A stretch of DNA of 64,000 nucleotides from Steroidobacter gossypii (GCF_016801985.1 NZ_JAEVLS010000006.1:1-64000), one strand, 5' to 3'; shown: positions 50,167 through 63,018, counted from the first letter of the stretch. Notes: generated from the letters alone by a model not told the origin. A program made the numbers and translations.

Positions 50167-50548
50167 GGCAAAACCCTCTTGAGCTCGACGAGGAACCGAG
50201 AGCCGAGAGAGTGGAGAGCTACGGTGGGGAGGCGAGCGAAGCGGCGGCCGAGGCGGCGGGAGAAAGCAGCGCCGAGCAGCTGGTGTTGCTCAGCATGGGC
50301 CGCTCTTGCGAGCGATGCTGCCTGCCGATGCAGGAATAATGCGCGGGAATGCGCCGGACGTGCCGACCTTTACGACGTCGCCAGAGCGTTTTGCACAGGA
50401 GCTGCACGACCCGCGTCGGATCGGCCGACATCGACGTAGTCTTTTTGGCGCCGCTCCCCATAACAGCCGCAACGCCGTCTGCTACGCCAAAGTTCCTGCA
50501 CAACGCCCCGCGGAGAACTTCGACAATCGCGACGGGGATCTATCTACA
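50167..50548. other. Intergenic stretch, no gene recognised
   Basis: 382 bp between two minus-strand genes. Short frames here lack RBS and family features. AAGTTC and GAACTT half-sites occur near 50491-50521 but are too far apart to call. It presumably contains the acyltransferase promoter. Confidence 0.4.
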
Positions 50549-51112
50549 TCAATGCGCGGCCGAGGCTTTCCACTTGATGCTGCAACCGATGCTTGGCTTC
50601 TGATGCGTCGAGACTGGTGCGCCACTTAGCAAAGCATCGCACGCCGCGCGGAGATCGGCGCCCGTGGGCTCGCCCTTACCGGGTCGGCTATCGTCGAACT
50701 GGCCCCGGTAGACCAGCTTGCGAGCTTGATCGAACAGAAACAGGTCCGGCGTGCAAGCCGCGCGATACGCTTTGGCAACTGCTTGAGTCTCATCGAGCAG
50801 ATAGGGAAATGTATATCCGGCGCTGCGTGCTTCGGCGGCCATTCCCTCCGGGCCGTCTGCAGGGTATGCCAGGATGTCGTTGGAGTTGATTGCAATGACT
50901 GCGATGCCCTTCGGCCGATAGTCGCGTGCAAAGCGCGCGAACTCGTTTCTGATGTGTTTGACGAAGGGGCAATGATTGCAGATGAAGGCGATCACCAGGC
51001 CGCTCGCGTCACGGAAGTCGTCGAGCGAGGTTTCCCGGCCATCGAAGCTGACCAGGCGGAAGTCGGGTGCGGGCGTGCCGAGTTCGAGCATGGTGGATTG
51101 AGTTGCGGCCAT
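50549..51112 (-). CDS. Thioredoxin-like AhpC/TSA family protein
   Basis: A 187-residue redoxin. MLELGTPAPDFRLVSFDGRE leads to the redox motif FICNHCPFVKHI (CxxC) and RDYRPKGIAVIAINSND. The C-terminus PSIGCSIKWK is typical of this branch. A cytosolic thiol oxidoreductase or peroxidase-like protein is likely. It is 18 bp downstream of the P450 gene and may be co-transcribed with it. Confidence 0.9.
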   Translation of the reverse strand: MAATQSTMLELGTPAPDFRLVSFDGRETSLDDFRDASGLVIAFICNHCPFVKHIRNEFARFARDYRPKGIAVIAINSNDILAYPADGPEGMAAEARSAGYTFPYLLDETQAVAKAYRAACTPDLFLFDQARKLVYRGQFDDSRPGKGEPTGADLRAACDALLSGAPVSTHQKPSIGCSIKWKASAAH

Positions 51113-51130
51113 GGAACGGTGGCTCCGATT

Positions 51131-52444
51131 TCAATGTCGGCGCGGGATCCTGACCGGCAGCGAGCGGAAGCCACGAACGAAGGTCGAATAGACGCGTTCG
51201 GGCTTGCCGACCACATCGATCACAGGGAAGCGCTTGAGGATTTCTTCCCAGACGATCCTCAGCTGCAGCTCCGCGAGCCGATTGCCGACGCAGCGATGAA
51301 TGCCGTAGCCGAACGAAATGTGCTGGCGCGGCCGGTCTCGATCGATGATGTACTCGTTGGGGCGCTCGATCACCGACTCGTCGCGATTGCCCGATAGATA
51401 CCACATGACGACCTTGTCGCCCTTGCGAATCAGCTTGCCGCCGAACTCGATGTCCTGCACTGCGGTCCGCCGCATATGGGCGAGCGGCGTTTGCCAGCGA
51501 ATGGTCTCGGACACCATGCTCGCCACCAGTTCCGGGCGCTCGCGTAGCTTCTGATATTGGTCGGGGTTCTGATTCAACGCGAGCACGCTGCCGGTGATGC
51601 TGTTGCGTGTCGTGTCGTTGCCGCCGACGATCAGCAGCACCACATTGCCCTGAAACTCGTAGGCCGGCATGTTTCGAGTTTCCGCGCCGTGCGCGAGCAT
51701 TGAAATCAAGTCGTTGCCGGGTGGACCCGCGGCCCGCTCGTGCCAGAGCGCCTGGAACGTCTGGAAACATTCCGTCATCTCTTCGACCCATTGCTCGGGC
51801 CGGTCGATGATGCCGCCGCCCGGAACCGCCGTGGCCACGTCCGACCAGCGCGTCAGTTTGCGTCGCTGTTCCTGCGGGAATTCCATCAGTGTCGCAAGCG
51901 TCATGGCGGTCAGCTCGATCGACACCTTGTCGACCCAATCGAACTCGACGCCCACCGGCAAGTCGTCCAGGATTGCGGCCGCTCGGCTGCGGATCAGCGG
52001 CTCGAGGTTGCGCAGGTTGGTCGGCATGACGATCGGCTGTACCGCACGCCTCTGCACATCGTGCTTGGGCGGATCCATGGCGATGAACATCGGCAGCGCG
52101 GTGTTGCTCGTGGCTGAGATGGTGATGCCGCCCAGGGCTGCATCCGATGAGAACTGCTGATGGTTGGTCTCGACGGCGACAATGTCGTTGTAGCGGGTGA
52201 TCGACCAGTAACCGCCGAACGTCGGGCTCTCGGCGTAGTGAACTGGATCTTCGCGACGCAGCCGCTCGAAATAAGGGCCCACGACGTCCGCATGAAACAG
52301 TTTTGGATTGGCTACATCGATCTGCGCCAGCGGCAGCGAGTACGCATGTTCTCGCGCGGCTTCGAGAGTCGCGGGCGGTTCCGGAAAACCATCGATGCTG
52401 AAGTTGTTCGGTGGACCGGAGCGAGTGGCGAGTGTGTCAGTCAT
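51131..52444 (-). CDS. Cytochrome P450, CYP153-like alkane hydroxylase
   Basis: A 437-residue soluble P450. I-helix GGNDTTRNSITG, E-x-x-R in SETIRWQTPLAHMRRTA, and haem-binding FGYGIHRCVGNRLAELQLR with Cys ligand near 385. The IVGGNDTTRN, RWQTPLAHMRRTA and KGDKVVMWY strings match what I recall of CYP153 terminal alkane/fatty-acid hydroxylases. No ferredoxin or ferredoxin reductase gene is adjacent, although CYP153 needs both. Sterol-type P450s are the main alternative. Confidence 0.88.
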   Translation of the reverse strand: MTDTLATRSGPPNNFSIDGFPEPPATLEAAREHAYSLPLAQIDVANPKLFHADVVGPYFERLRREDPVHYAESPTFGGYWSITRYNDIVAVETNHQQFSSDAALGGITISATSNTALPMFIAMDPPKHDVQRRAVQPIVMPTNLRNLEPLIRSRAAAILDDLPVGVEFDWVDKVSIELTAMTLATLMEFPQEQRRKLTRWSDVATAVPGGGIIDRPEQWVEEMTECFQTFQALWHERAAGPPGNDLISMLAHGAETRNMPAYEFQGNVVLLIVGGNDTTRNSITGSVLALNQNPDQYQKLRERPELVASMVSETIRWQTPLAHMRRTAVQDIEFGGKLIRKGDKVVMWYLSGNRDESVIERPNEYIIDRDRPRQHISFGYGIHRCVGNRLAELQLRIVWEEILKRFPVIDVVGKPERVYSTFVRGFRSLPVRIPRRH

Positions 52445-52511
52445 GAAAGGGCTCTGTGTTCAGGTTGGGCACGAGCTCGACGACGGCGTGTCGATCATCG
52501 CGCATCCGAGT

Positions 52512-53159
52512 TCAGAGCGCCACTACCGAAGGCTTGCTCATCAATGCGACATTCGGGCAGGGGATGTCACAGTCCCAGCCAAAGCGGCTGGCGATCTGGC
52601 GCAATGTTTGCTCTCGGTAGAACACCACATGCGTGGGATCGCGACGATAGTGCCACTGTGCGAATGTCGAATCGTCGGACAGAAATCGTGTCATTACCGC
52701 CAGCACGCCGCCCGGTCGCAGCAGCGCATCCAGTTTGTTGAACTCTGCGGAAGGGCAATGGAAGTGCTCGATGACTTCAGCGCACGCGATGAAGTCATAC
52801 TGCTCGTCGAGCACGGCCAGGTCGTCATGAAAGAACGGATCGTAAAGCGCGACATCGTGCCCCGCCTCTCGCAGCATCGCCGCTAGGGCCGGCCCCGGTC
52901 CGCAACCGTAGTCCAGCCCACGACGGGCAGGCGGCAGTCGCTCCAGCAGCGGCGTTGTCAATGTTTCGAGGAAGCGGCGATATCTCGCATCATTCGGTTC
53001 GTTCCGATGCAGCAGGTACTCCGACAGTTCCGCCTCCGGCGGCGGCAGCATCGACGGATCGAGGAACGTTGCCTGGCAACGTTCGCATCGCCAATACATG
53101 CGGTCGCCGACGCTTTGAAACGGGCGGCACTCGGGTTCTTCACAGACAGGGCACTTCAT
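52512..53159 (-). CDS. Class I SAM methyltransferase with N-terminal zinc ribbon
   Basis: A 215-residue protein. An N-terminal zinc-ribbon-like pair (MKCPVC...YWRCERC) precedes methyltransferase motif I LDYGCGPGPALAAML and later acidic VALYDPFF and CAEVIEHF. The HF-x-CP after motif IV and LLRPGGVLAVMTRF are typical of methyltransferase_11/23-type enzymes. Substrate unknown. It lies 67 bp upstream of the P450 gene, same direction. Confidence 0.88.
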   Translation of the reverse strand: MKCPVCEEPECRPFQSVGDRMYWRCERCQATFLDPSMLPPPEAELSEYLLHRNEPNDARYRRFLETLTTPLLERLPPARRGLDYGCGPGPALAAMLREAGHDVALYDPFFHDDLAVLDEQYDFIACAEVIEHFHCPSAEFNKLDALLRPGGVLAVMTRFLSDDSTFAQWHYRRDPTHVVFYREQTLRQIASRFGWDCDIPCPNVALMSKPSVVAL

Positions 53160-53330
53160 GCGCCGGTATCTTCGCAGCTGAACTGGTGGCGCTCAATGTT
53201 CGCCCTCGAGACGCTCTGAACGAAACATTCACAGGGCGCCAGAGACGTCGTAGGCGATTTGCTGGCTGAGGTTGAGGAGTGTTCTGCAGTATTTTGTGGC
53301 TCCGCACTTCAGAAATGTGAAGGGGGGGAC

Positions 53331-55316
53331 ATGCGGAACGCCTCGAGCTGGATGTCGCTGGGTCGCGCACTGATCGGAATGGTTGTTCTTGCGGTCGCCG
53401 GCTGTGGCGGCGGAGGTGGGGGAGGAAGAACCAATGCACCTCCAGCGCTCGGGTCACTGGCTTTCTCTACCAAACTGAACACCGATCTGCAGGGCCAGGT
53501 GCCGGCGACCGATCCCAGCGGTGAAGCGCTCACCTTCTCGGTCACCGCTCATCCTTCGAGCGGGACCCTGGTCAATTTCAGTCCCACTGGCGCATTTGTT
53601 TATCGGCCGGGGCAGGGCTTTCTCGGCGACGACAGCTTCCGCGTGCAGGTGAGCGACGCGGGTGGCAACACGGTGCCTGGGGTCGTCAACATCAACGTGC
53701 ATCCAAATCGCGTGCCGGCAGCGGCGAACGACGCCATGCGCGCGGACGGGGCGGCGCTTGCAAACATCGTCGTGTTGGCGAACGACACAGATGCCGATTC
53801 CGACCCTCTGACCGTGACCATCGAGGAGGCGCCGCTCACGGGCACCGCCACTGTCAACGCGAACTCGTCGATCGGCATCAGCGCGCTGCCGGCGGATTTC
53901 AAGGGAGTCACGCGTTTCAAGTATCGAGTGACCGATTCGAGCGGTGCGTCGGCGATCGCTACTGCGGCCGTGTTCGTGGGTGTCGACCCATTTCGGGTGG
54001 TGTTTGCGGGTGACCCGGCGGCGAATGGTTCGCCGGAGGTTTGTTTGAGCGATTTCGCTGCCGAACCCACGGCGCTGACGGTCGCAACCGAAGGCAGCAT
54101 GCGGCTGCGTGGTTTCGCTGCTTCTCAGAACGGTGCGACGGTTGTGTATCGTCGCGAGGATCAATCCAATGCCGCTGGCGTCGATCTTGGGTTCGTTCGG
54201 ACGGCTTCTCCCATTCAGCGAGGCACGGTGCCATTGCCTGTCGGCGCGACGCTGCCGCTCGATGCGGGCAACAAAGACCAGTTCCTTGTGAGTCCTAATG
54301 GGCAGTGGCTCGCATTGATCGCACGCGTCGGAAGCGCGGATGGCGTGTATGTGTTCAACGTCGCGTCGCCTGGGGCGCTGACCAAGGTGAGCCCGGCCAA
54401 CGCGGTGTTCGCGAGTCGATTGCGCTTCTCGCGCGACTCGCGGAATCTATACTTTCTGGCATCCCCGGTCGCAGGTGGCGGGTCGAAGACGCTCTACACC
54501 ATGACGCCGTCCGGCCCCAGTCCCACTGTGCCGGTTTCCGCCATCAGCGATCCGGCCACATCGGATGACGTTCTCGACTACTCGATCGCCGCGAATCAGA
54601 CCTCGATCCTGATCCACGCCAATCGCAGCGGCCGCCAGGGATTGTTCTTTATCGATGCACGCCAGTTGCAGGCCGAAACTCAGGTGAGCCATACGCTCGG
54701 GTTTGGCGAAATCATCAGCGCCAGCACCATCTCGCTGACGGGTGGCACGATTGGCGGTGGGGTCGGGCAGCGTGTGGGTTACACGGTTCGCACGCCTTTG
54801 CTGACGTCGCGTGCATATGTTGCAGAGGTGTCCGCCACTCCGAATCCGCGCGAGGTCGACCCAGCCGGCGAGGTCATCGGGTTGCGCCCCGACGACGGCG
54901 CGCTGTTATATGCGAAGAGCGGCCAAATATATGAGCGGGATCTGACCACGGGCGGTGACACCATGGTCGCGGCCGGCGGGGCAGCATGGTACGACTCGAC
55001 AGGGAACATCGTGCTGGTACAACAAGCGCAGTTCAGCGGGCTGACACCGTACCCCGTTCTCGCCGTGACAACTCGCGGCGCATTTGGGGGAACTCACCCG
55101 CTGGGAACGCCAGCTCAAGCGGCGCGTCTCAGCGAGGTGAGCGGCTTCGATCGTGGTGTCGCGTTGCTCGCCGAAGGCTCACCTGCCGCGGCCGCCCCCG
55201 CTCGCGCGCGTGTAGCGCTTGTGAATGCACTCGCTCCCGACCGGTTGCTCTATCTGAGTGAATTCGAATCGCCTCTGCAACTCACCTCTCCCGCCGCGGT
55301 GGTCGTGGCGCGGTGA
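53331..55316 (+). CDS. Lipoprotein with cadherin/Ig-like and beta-propeller-like regions
   Basis: 661 residues from ATG 53331, preceded by AGGGGGGG. Lipobox VVLAVAGC followed by a Gly7 run. Residues about 40-230 hold two cadherin-like/Ig-like domains (ATDPSGEALTFSVTAHPSSGTL; VLANDTDADSDPLTVTI). The rest resembles PD40/WD40-type propeller blades (DQFLVSPNGQWLALIARVG, RLRFSRDSRNLYFLASP). An outer-membrane-anchored adhesion or scaffold role is likely. Divergent from the methyltransferase gene. Confidence 0.75.
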   Translation: MRNASSWMSLGRALIGMVVLAVAGCGGGGGGGRTNAPPALGSLAFSTKLNTDLQGQVPATDPSGEALTFSVTAHPSSGTLVNFSPTGAFVYRPGQGFLGDDSFRVQVSDAGGNTVPGVVNINVHPNRVPAAANDAMRADGAALANIVVLANDTDADSDPLTVTIEEAPLTGTATVNANSSIGISALPADFKGVTRFKYRVTDSSGASAIATAAVFVGVDPFRVVFAGDPAANGSPEVCLSDFAAEPTALTVATEGSMRLRGFAASQNGATVVYRREDQSNAAGVDLGFVRTASPIQRGTVPLPVGATLPLDAGNKDQFLVSPNGQWLALIARVGSADGVYVFNVASPGALTKVSPANAVFASRLRFSRDSRNLYFLASPVAGGGSKTLYTMTPSGPSPTVPVSAISDPATSDDVLDYSIAANQTSILIHANRSGRQGLFFIDARQLQAETQVSHTLGFGEIISASTISLTGGTIGGGVGQRVGYTVRTPLLTSRAYVAEVSATPNPREVDPAGEVIGLRPDDGALLYAKSGQIYERDLTTGGDTMVAAGGAAWYDSTGNIVLVQQAQFSGLTPYPVLAVTTRGAFGGTHPLGTPAQAARLSEVSGFDRGVALLAEGSPAAAAPARARVALVNALAPDRLLYLSEFESPLQLTSPAAVVVAR

Positions 55317-55490
55317 CGCTAGTTTATTTGCATACGAGCAACAAGCACCCTGAAATGCCGCTGTGTGTTTCGTGCTCGCTTGGAGCGGGCGCAATCCAGG
55401 ATTTCGCTAGCGAGCAATCATGATAAAGAGGATGCGACCACGGCATTGATCGATTGAAGTGTCTCGAGCGCACAGATCCGGGAGGGAGCC

Positions 55491-56006
55491 ATGAAGTCGG
55501 TGATTACTCCTTTACTCGCGGCTGGATTGCTGGTGACGTTTGGTGCGGCGGGCGCGCCGGCGCCGATCGCACTCGCCATCTTCGACTTCGAGCTCGAGGA
55601 TTTCAGTCCCACCGAGGCGACGGAAAGTATCGCTCCAGCCGATGCCGCGCATCTGGCGAAAGTCACCCGCACGGTGCGTCAGCTTCTCGCGGAATCAGGG
55701 CGCTACAAGCTGATCGATGTCGCGAGCGCGGATGCACCTGCAGCCAAGACCCACACGCTCCGCGACTGTGATGGCTGCGAGGCCGAGATCGCCTTGAAGT
55801 TGGGCGCGCAGCAATCCTTGGTCGGTGTGGTGAGTCGAATCAGCCGCACCGAGTACGTCGTAAGGTTCCACGTGCGCGACGCCCGGACGGGCGCCGTCGT
55901 CGCCAATGGCGACAGCGGGCTGCGAATGGGCGCCGACTATTCCTGGGATCGAGGCGCGGCGAGCTTGTTGAAGGATCAGTTGCTCGCGACCGCGCCCAAG
56001 CGATAG
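55491..56006 (+). CDS. DUF2380 exported protein
   Basis: 171 residues; GGGAGG RBS before ATG 55491. Signal peptide SVITPLLAAGLLVTFGAAGA, then APIALAIFDFELEDFSPTEA and TVRQLLAESGRYKLIDV, as in DUF2380 secreted proteins. A CDGC pair near residue 93 may be a disulfide or metal site. Function unknown. Confidence 0.75.
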   Translation: MKSVITPLLAAGLLVTFGAAGAPAPIALAIFDFELEDFSPTEATESIAPADAAHLAKVTRTVRQLLAESGRYKLIDVASADAPAAKTHTLRDCDGCEAEIALKLGAQQSLVGVVSRISRTEYVVRFHVRDARTGAVVANGDSGLRMGADYSWDRGAASLLKDQLLATAPKR

Positions 56007-56011
56007 TCGCT

Positions 56012-56398
56012 CTAAGCTTCTCTCTGCAGCAACACGATGAAGTTGCCGCACGTGTCGTCGAAGAATACGAACCTGCTCGATCCGAGCTTTTTCGGCTTGC
56101 CGCGAAACCGAACGCCGAGGCGCTTCAGGCGTTGGTATTCGCCGGCGATGTGGTTGGTCGATAGAATGGCCGCCGGAAACACAGCATCGTAGAGCGCCTT
56201 CTGCGCCGCCCGTGCCGGCGCAGGGGAATTCGGTTCCAGCACCAACTCCACGCCCTTCGGGCCTGTCCCAGAGGCGACCGTCAGCCATCGAACGCGGCCG
56301 CCGCGATCGGCGATCTTTTTGAAGCCCAGGACGCTCGTGTAGAACGCGAGCGCCTTGTCCTGATCGTCGACCTTGATGACGACATGTCGAATCTGCAT
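56012..56398 (-). CDS. VOC/glyoxalase family protein
   Basis: 128 residues from ATG 56398 (MQIRHVVIKVDDQ); a longer in-frame start at 56425 is less family-like. It shows the paired beta-alpha-beta-beta-beta VOC pattern, with VDDQDKALAFYTSVLGFKKIAD and RFVFFDDTCGNFIVLLQ. VOC proteins include glyoxalases, dioxygenases and antibiotic-binding proteins; specific activity unknown. Convergent with the DUF2380 gene. Confidence 0.85.
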   Translation of the reverse strand: MQIRHVVIKVDDQDKALAFYTSVLGFKKIADRGGRVRWLTVASGTGPKGVELVLEPNSPAPARAAQKALYDAVFPAAILSTNHIAGEYQRLKRLGVRFRGKPKKLGSSRFVFFDDTCGNFIVLLQREA

Positions 56399-56421
56399 GA
56401 CTGATGCCCAAAAAGTGGATG

Positions 56422-56826
56422 TCATTCGACAGCGCTGCGCACGGCCGTCGCCACAGATGCCTCGCCGGTTTTCACGTAACCAAGCGCTTCCACGATTTGG
56501 CCGTTACGCACGCGCATCACGTTGACGCCACGAACGGACTTCGAGAGCTCGTGGCCGAAGCGATAGCGCCAGCGAATGAAGCCGTGCTCTCCAGCTGCAA
56601 CGATGTCCTCGTCGGCGAACTTCCCTTCGCGACTGTTGGCCAGCTTCTGCCAAAACTCCAGGCATGCTTTGCGCCCGACGTAGCGCGTTCCGTCTGGAGC
56701 AGGTTCCACGCTCTCCATGATGCAGTCCTCGGCGATCAGCCCGTCGAGCAGCGCTGCGTCGTGCTGTATGAAGGCGCGGTTGAACCGCTGCAGGATTTCC
56801 AAAGTCTGAGATAGCTGAGCTTTCAT
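56422..56826 (-). CDS. SnoaL-like/NTF2-fold protein
   Basis: 134 residues from ATG 56826, directly behind GGAGAG. An NTF2-like cone: EILQRFNRAFIQHDAALLDGLIAEDCIMESVEPAPDGTRYVG, then FADEDIVAAGEHGFIRWRYRFG and VNVMRVRNGQIVEALGYVKTG. Such proteins are small-molecule isomerases, cyclases or binding proteins. It is divergent from the AraC regulator gene at 56933 and therefore a possible target of it. Confidence 0.85.
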   Translation of the reverse strand: MKAQLSQTLEILQRFNRAFIQHDAALLDGLIAEDCIMESVEPAPDGTRYVGRKACLEFWQKLANSREGKFADEDIVAAGEHGFIRWRYRFGHELSKSVRGVNVMRVRNGQIVEALGYVKTGEASVATAVRSAVE

Positions 56827-56932
56827 GGTCTCTCCTATACTCCGCGATGCGAGTGATCGTGCTGGGAGAGAGTGTGCCGAGGGGCTCCCGGCAGGAATTG
56901 ACCGAGAGTCCGGAGTTCTTTGCAGGTGCCGG

Positions 56933-57898
56933 ATGGATGCACTGTCTGAAGCCATGCGCGCCGTGCGCCTCACGAGTGCGCTTTTTTTCAACGGCGAGTT
57001 CTCCGCGCCGTGGCGTTTCGCCACGCCTTCGCAGGACAAGGTGGCTGCCATCGTTTCGCCGCAAAGTGAGCGGCTGGTCCTGTTTCATCTCGTCACCGAC
57101 GGAGAAGCGAAGGCACGCAGCGACGATCGCGATGAAGTCCCGCTCACCGCGGGAGATATCGTTGTGTTCCCACATGGTCATGCTCACGAAATGTGGAATG
57201 GACGAAGCTCCAAGCTATTTCCCGGGAGCCGCCTGTTGCCGCGGCTCTCGAAGGGAGAGCTGGCCGCCGAAAAGTGGGGCGGAAGCGGTGCTGTGACCCG
57301 CATCATCTGCGGCTATCTGGGTTGCGAGCGTCACGCCGAAGGTTCGTTCCTGAGCGGCTTGCCGTCGATATTCAAAGTCAACGTGCGCAGCAGCCCGGCC
57401 GGTGCGTGGATCGAGAGTGCAATACGCCACGGCGTAAGTGACAGCGAATCGCAGCGTGCCGGACGAGTGGCGGTGCTTGCCAAGTTGGCCGAGACACTGT
57501 TCGTGGAAACCCTGTGCCGCTACATGGACGAGTTGCCACCGGAGCGTACGGGCTGGCTCGCCACCGCGCGCGATCCGAAAGTCGGGCAGGCGCTTGCACT
57601 CCTGCATCGTGAACCTGCGCGTGCGTGGACGTTGCCTGATCTTGCACGAGCCAGCGGAACGTCACGAACGGTGCTGGCCGAGCGATTCGTGCAGCTCATG
57701 GGTGAGTCGCCGCTCGCTTATCTGGCTCGATGGCGGCTGCAGCTCGCCGCGCGCCAACTGCGCACCACCGACCGCAAAGTCCTGCAAGTCGCTTACGAGG
57801 TAGGTTACGAATCGGAGGCGGCGTTCAGTCGCGCCTTCAGACGCGTATTCGGAGTGCCGCCGGCGCGCTATCGACGCGAGACGCAGGCTGCGAAGTAA
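56933..57898 (+). CDS. AraC family transcriptional regulator with cupin domain
   Basis: 321 residues from ATG 56933. An N-terminal cupin-type sensor (AWRFATPSQDKVA..., VPLTAGDIVVFPHGHAHEM) is followed by the dual HTH: ARAWTLPDLARASGTSRTVLAERFVQLMGESPLAYLARWRLQLAARQLR and VLQVAYEVGYESEAAFSRAFRRVFGVPPARYR. The cupin matches the cupin_6 type common in regulators of small oxidoreductase or hydrolase genes. Divergent from the SnoaL-like gene. Confidence 0.92.
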   Translation: MDALSEAMRAVRLTSALFFNGEFSAPWRFATPSQDKVAAIVSPQSERLVLFHLVTDGEAKARSDDRDEVPLTAGDIVVFPHGHAHEMWNGRSSKLFPGSRLLPRLSKGELAAEKWGGSGAVTRIICGYLGCERHAEGSFLSGLPSIFKVNVRSSPAGAWIESAIRHGVSDSESQRAGRVAVLAKLAETLFVETLCRYMDELPPERTGWLATARDPKVGQALALLHREPARAWTLPDLARASGTSRTVLAERFVQLMGESPLAYLARWRLQLAARQLRTTDRKVLQVAYEVGYESEAAFSRAFRRVFGVPPARYRRETQAAK

Positions 57899-58015
57899 TT
57901 TCGTGCCGCAGGCTATGCCCCTATCGCCCGGCCTCCGATGACTCTGCAACGATGGCTTCGCACGGCGCCAGCGTCACCTGCAGGCGCGCGAACGGGGCTC
58001 CATCGATCTGCGTCT

Positions 58016-59197
58016 TCATTTTGCGGTCTGCTCCGCAGGATGCTCGGTTTCGAGTGCTCGGATACGTTCTTGGAGCGCGGCGAAGGTCGCGTTCAGGTCG
58101 CGAAACGGGCCCTGCTGATGGGCCGCCAGCTCTCGCATGCGCTGTATGCGAGAATCAGTGGCAGGGTGCGTTGTTAGAAATTCCGGTAGTTCTGTGAGCG
58201 CGGCGCCCTTTTCGCCCATTTGCTCCCGAACTTTGGCGCGCATTCTTTCTTCTTCGGCCTGCACCTTCTCGAAGAAGGACACCATGCCGCGGCCGTCGAT
58301 ACGCGCACGTTGCAGAAGTTCGAACCCCTGCTCATCCGCCTCGTTCTCGAAGCTGCGGGAGTATGTCTGCAATAGCAGGAACGGCGCGGCACTCGCGATC
58401 GTGGCCAGCAAGCCGCTGGCGTCGCCCAGCACGGCCTGTACAGTCAGAAGCAATCCGGCGGAGGCAATGAGGTTGCGCACGCCGTGTTGTGAGGTCACGT
58501 GCGAGATCTCGTGAGCCAGCACCCCGAGAACCTCTTCCGCCGAGTCGGCACGCAACAGCAGTTCCGAATGGACGACCACATAGCCGCCGGGCAACGCAAA
58601 TGCGTTCAGCGAGGGATCACGCGCCACGTAGAAATGAAATTCGAACCGGGACTCTGGCAATGCCTGCGTCAACGCGTCCGTGAGCTCGGTCAGCAGCCTG
58701 GCGGTCTGCGGATCCTGGATCATGTGTGCTTGGATCTGGTACTGACCCATCGCGGTCCTGCCGAGTTGTTCCTCCCACGAGGCAGGAATCTGTCGGGCCG
58801 CGATGCCCGCGAGCCATCCCATGTTGAGTACCAGCAGGACAGGGATGGCGACGATCAGCGCCACGATGGCGGCGAGCACTGACCAGTTCCGCACTCGGTT
58901 GCGGCGCATGGCGCCTAGTGCGGCGGTCAACTCGGGATGGGCCGCCAATACCGGATCGCGCAGGATGGCGAGATCGCTGGTGTAGAGCGACCACTCTGGG
59001 AAGTCGGGATGTGCGATGAAAACGATGCGACCGCTCGCTCCCCCCAGCGTGAGCCGGGCGCCGGCGAGCGGGATCGTTACGGATTGCGTGTCACTGCGGA
59101 AGCAAAAGCCGGCCGCAGTAACGCTCAGGTCGCCGGCGGCGCGACCTCGGGCGAATCCTTCGTGAAATGCATGGCCAGAATAGAGCGAGTCCGACAT
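58016..59197 (-). CDS. M48 family metalloprotease with DUF7092-like N-terminus
   Basis: 393 residues. The N-terminal 80 residues (SLYSGHAFHEGFARGRAAGDL...) look like the DUF7092 domain that precedes some M48 proteases. A membrane helix follows (VLAAIVALIVAIPVLLVL). The protease has zinc motif VLAHEISHVTSQHG and third ligand ENEADEQGFELLQRA. BepA/LoiP-like envelope proteases are the closest known role. Confidence 0.92.
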   Translation of the reverse strand: MSDSLYSGHAFHEGFARGRAAGDLSVTAAGFCFRSDTQSVTIPLAGARLTLGGASGRIVFIAHPDFPEWSLYTSDLAILRDPVLAAHPELTAALGAMRRNRVRNWSVLAAIVALIVAIPVLLVLNMGWLAGIAARQIPASWEEQLGRTAMGQYQIQAHMIQDPQTARLLTELTDALTQALPESRFEFHFYVARDPSLNAFALPGGYVVVHSELLLRADSAEEVLGVLAHEISHVTSQHGVRNLIASAGLLLTVQAVLGDASGLLATIASAAPFLLLQTYSRSFENEADEQGFELLQRARIDGRGMVSFFEKVQAEEERMRAKVREQMGEKGAALTELPEFLTTHPATDSRIQRMRELAAHQQGPFRDLNATFAALQERIRALETEHPAEQTAK

Positions 59198-59317
59198 CCG
59201 CCGCGATCGTATTGTTTTGCCGGCGCTTCAGGGCGCCACTGCCAATCTAAGTGAAATACGATCACGGCAATTTGCTTAGGTTCACATCTTTTCGATCGCG
59301 CGCCAGGTGACGCCCTG

Positions 59318-59737
59318 TCACGTCCGTGCAGCCGCTGGCGATGTCTCCCGATAGGCGAAGCCAAAGTAGGCGGCGACGGCGGCGAGCAGCGCGTGCAGCC
59401 AGATGTCGTGACCATAGATGGGGACGAGCCCGAACGTGGTGTTGGTCGCCGGAATCAGCCCCATGATCATCAGCAGGGCATAGGCGATTGCGACGACTCG
59501 CGCGTAAGTTCGGGCGGCCGAGAAACTGCCGGCGGCGAACAGTCCCCACACCCCGAACAGGATGTGCACGATGTTGTGCAGGGCATTCACTGGAAACAAT
59601 CCCAGCTCCATGCCGGAGGCCGCCTCTAGGACGAGGCCGGGGTGATCGTGGGGTTGGGTGATCCCCGGGATGAACCCGCCGATGCCCACGACCAGGAACA
59701 CGATCCCGAAGATGCGAGCGAATGTTTGGATATTCAC
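59318..59737 (-). CDS. DUF4383 integral membrane protein
   Basis: A 139-residue protein with four predicted helices: ARIFGIVFLVVGIGGFIPG, NALHNIVHILFGVWGLFAAG, RVVAIAYALLMIMGLIP and HALLAAVAAYFGFAY. HNIVHILFGVWGL is characteristic of DUF4383. Function unknown. Minus strand, downstream of and separate from the GH9 gene. Confidence 0.85.
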   Translation of the reverse strand: MNIQTFARIFGIVFLVVGIGGFIPGITQPHDHPGLVLEAASGMELGLFPVNALHNIVHILFGVWGLFAAGSFSAARTYARVVAIAYALLMIMGLIPATNTTFGLVPIYGHDIWLHALLAAVAAYFGFAYRETSPAAART

Positions 59738-59902
59738 GGCAGCTCCCCAGCTTGTTACTCACGGCGCGCGAATTTCGGTCGCGCGCCGTATAGAAGTGCT
59801 TGCTTGCAGGGATGTTCCTTCCGGCTTGCTCGATCCTCCGCATTGAGAAGAATCAATACAGTACGTGCGTGGCCGCCGACAATCTGGCTCGGCTTGCGAG
59901 CG

Positions 59903-62872
<2,970 letters not shown>

Positions 62873-63018
62873 TTACTCCAAAGGACAACGCTGTCAATAC
62901 CTGATTTCGAGTGCCGGACGATGGCTGCCAGTTCAGGCTGAGCGTGTCATCACCCTCCATCAGCGGGTTCTGGAGTAAAGTGAGGAGTGTCGTAAAGCTT
63001 TGGCTGCAAGGTTGAGCA

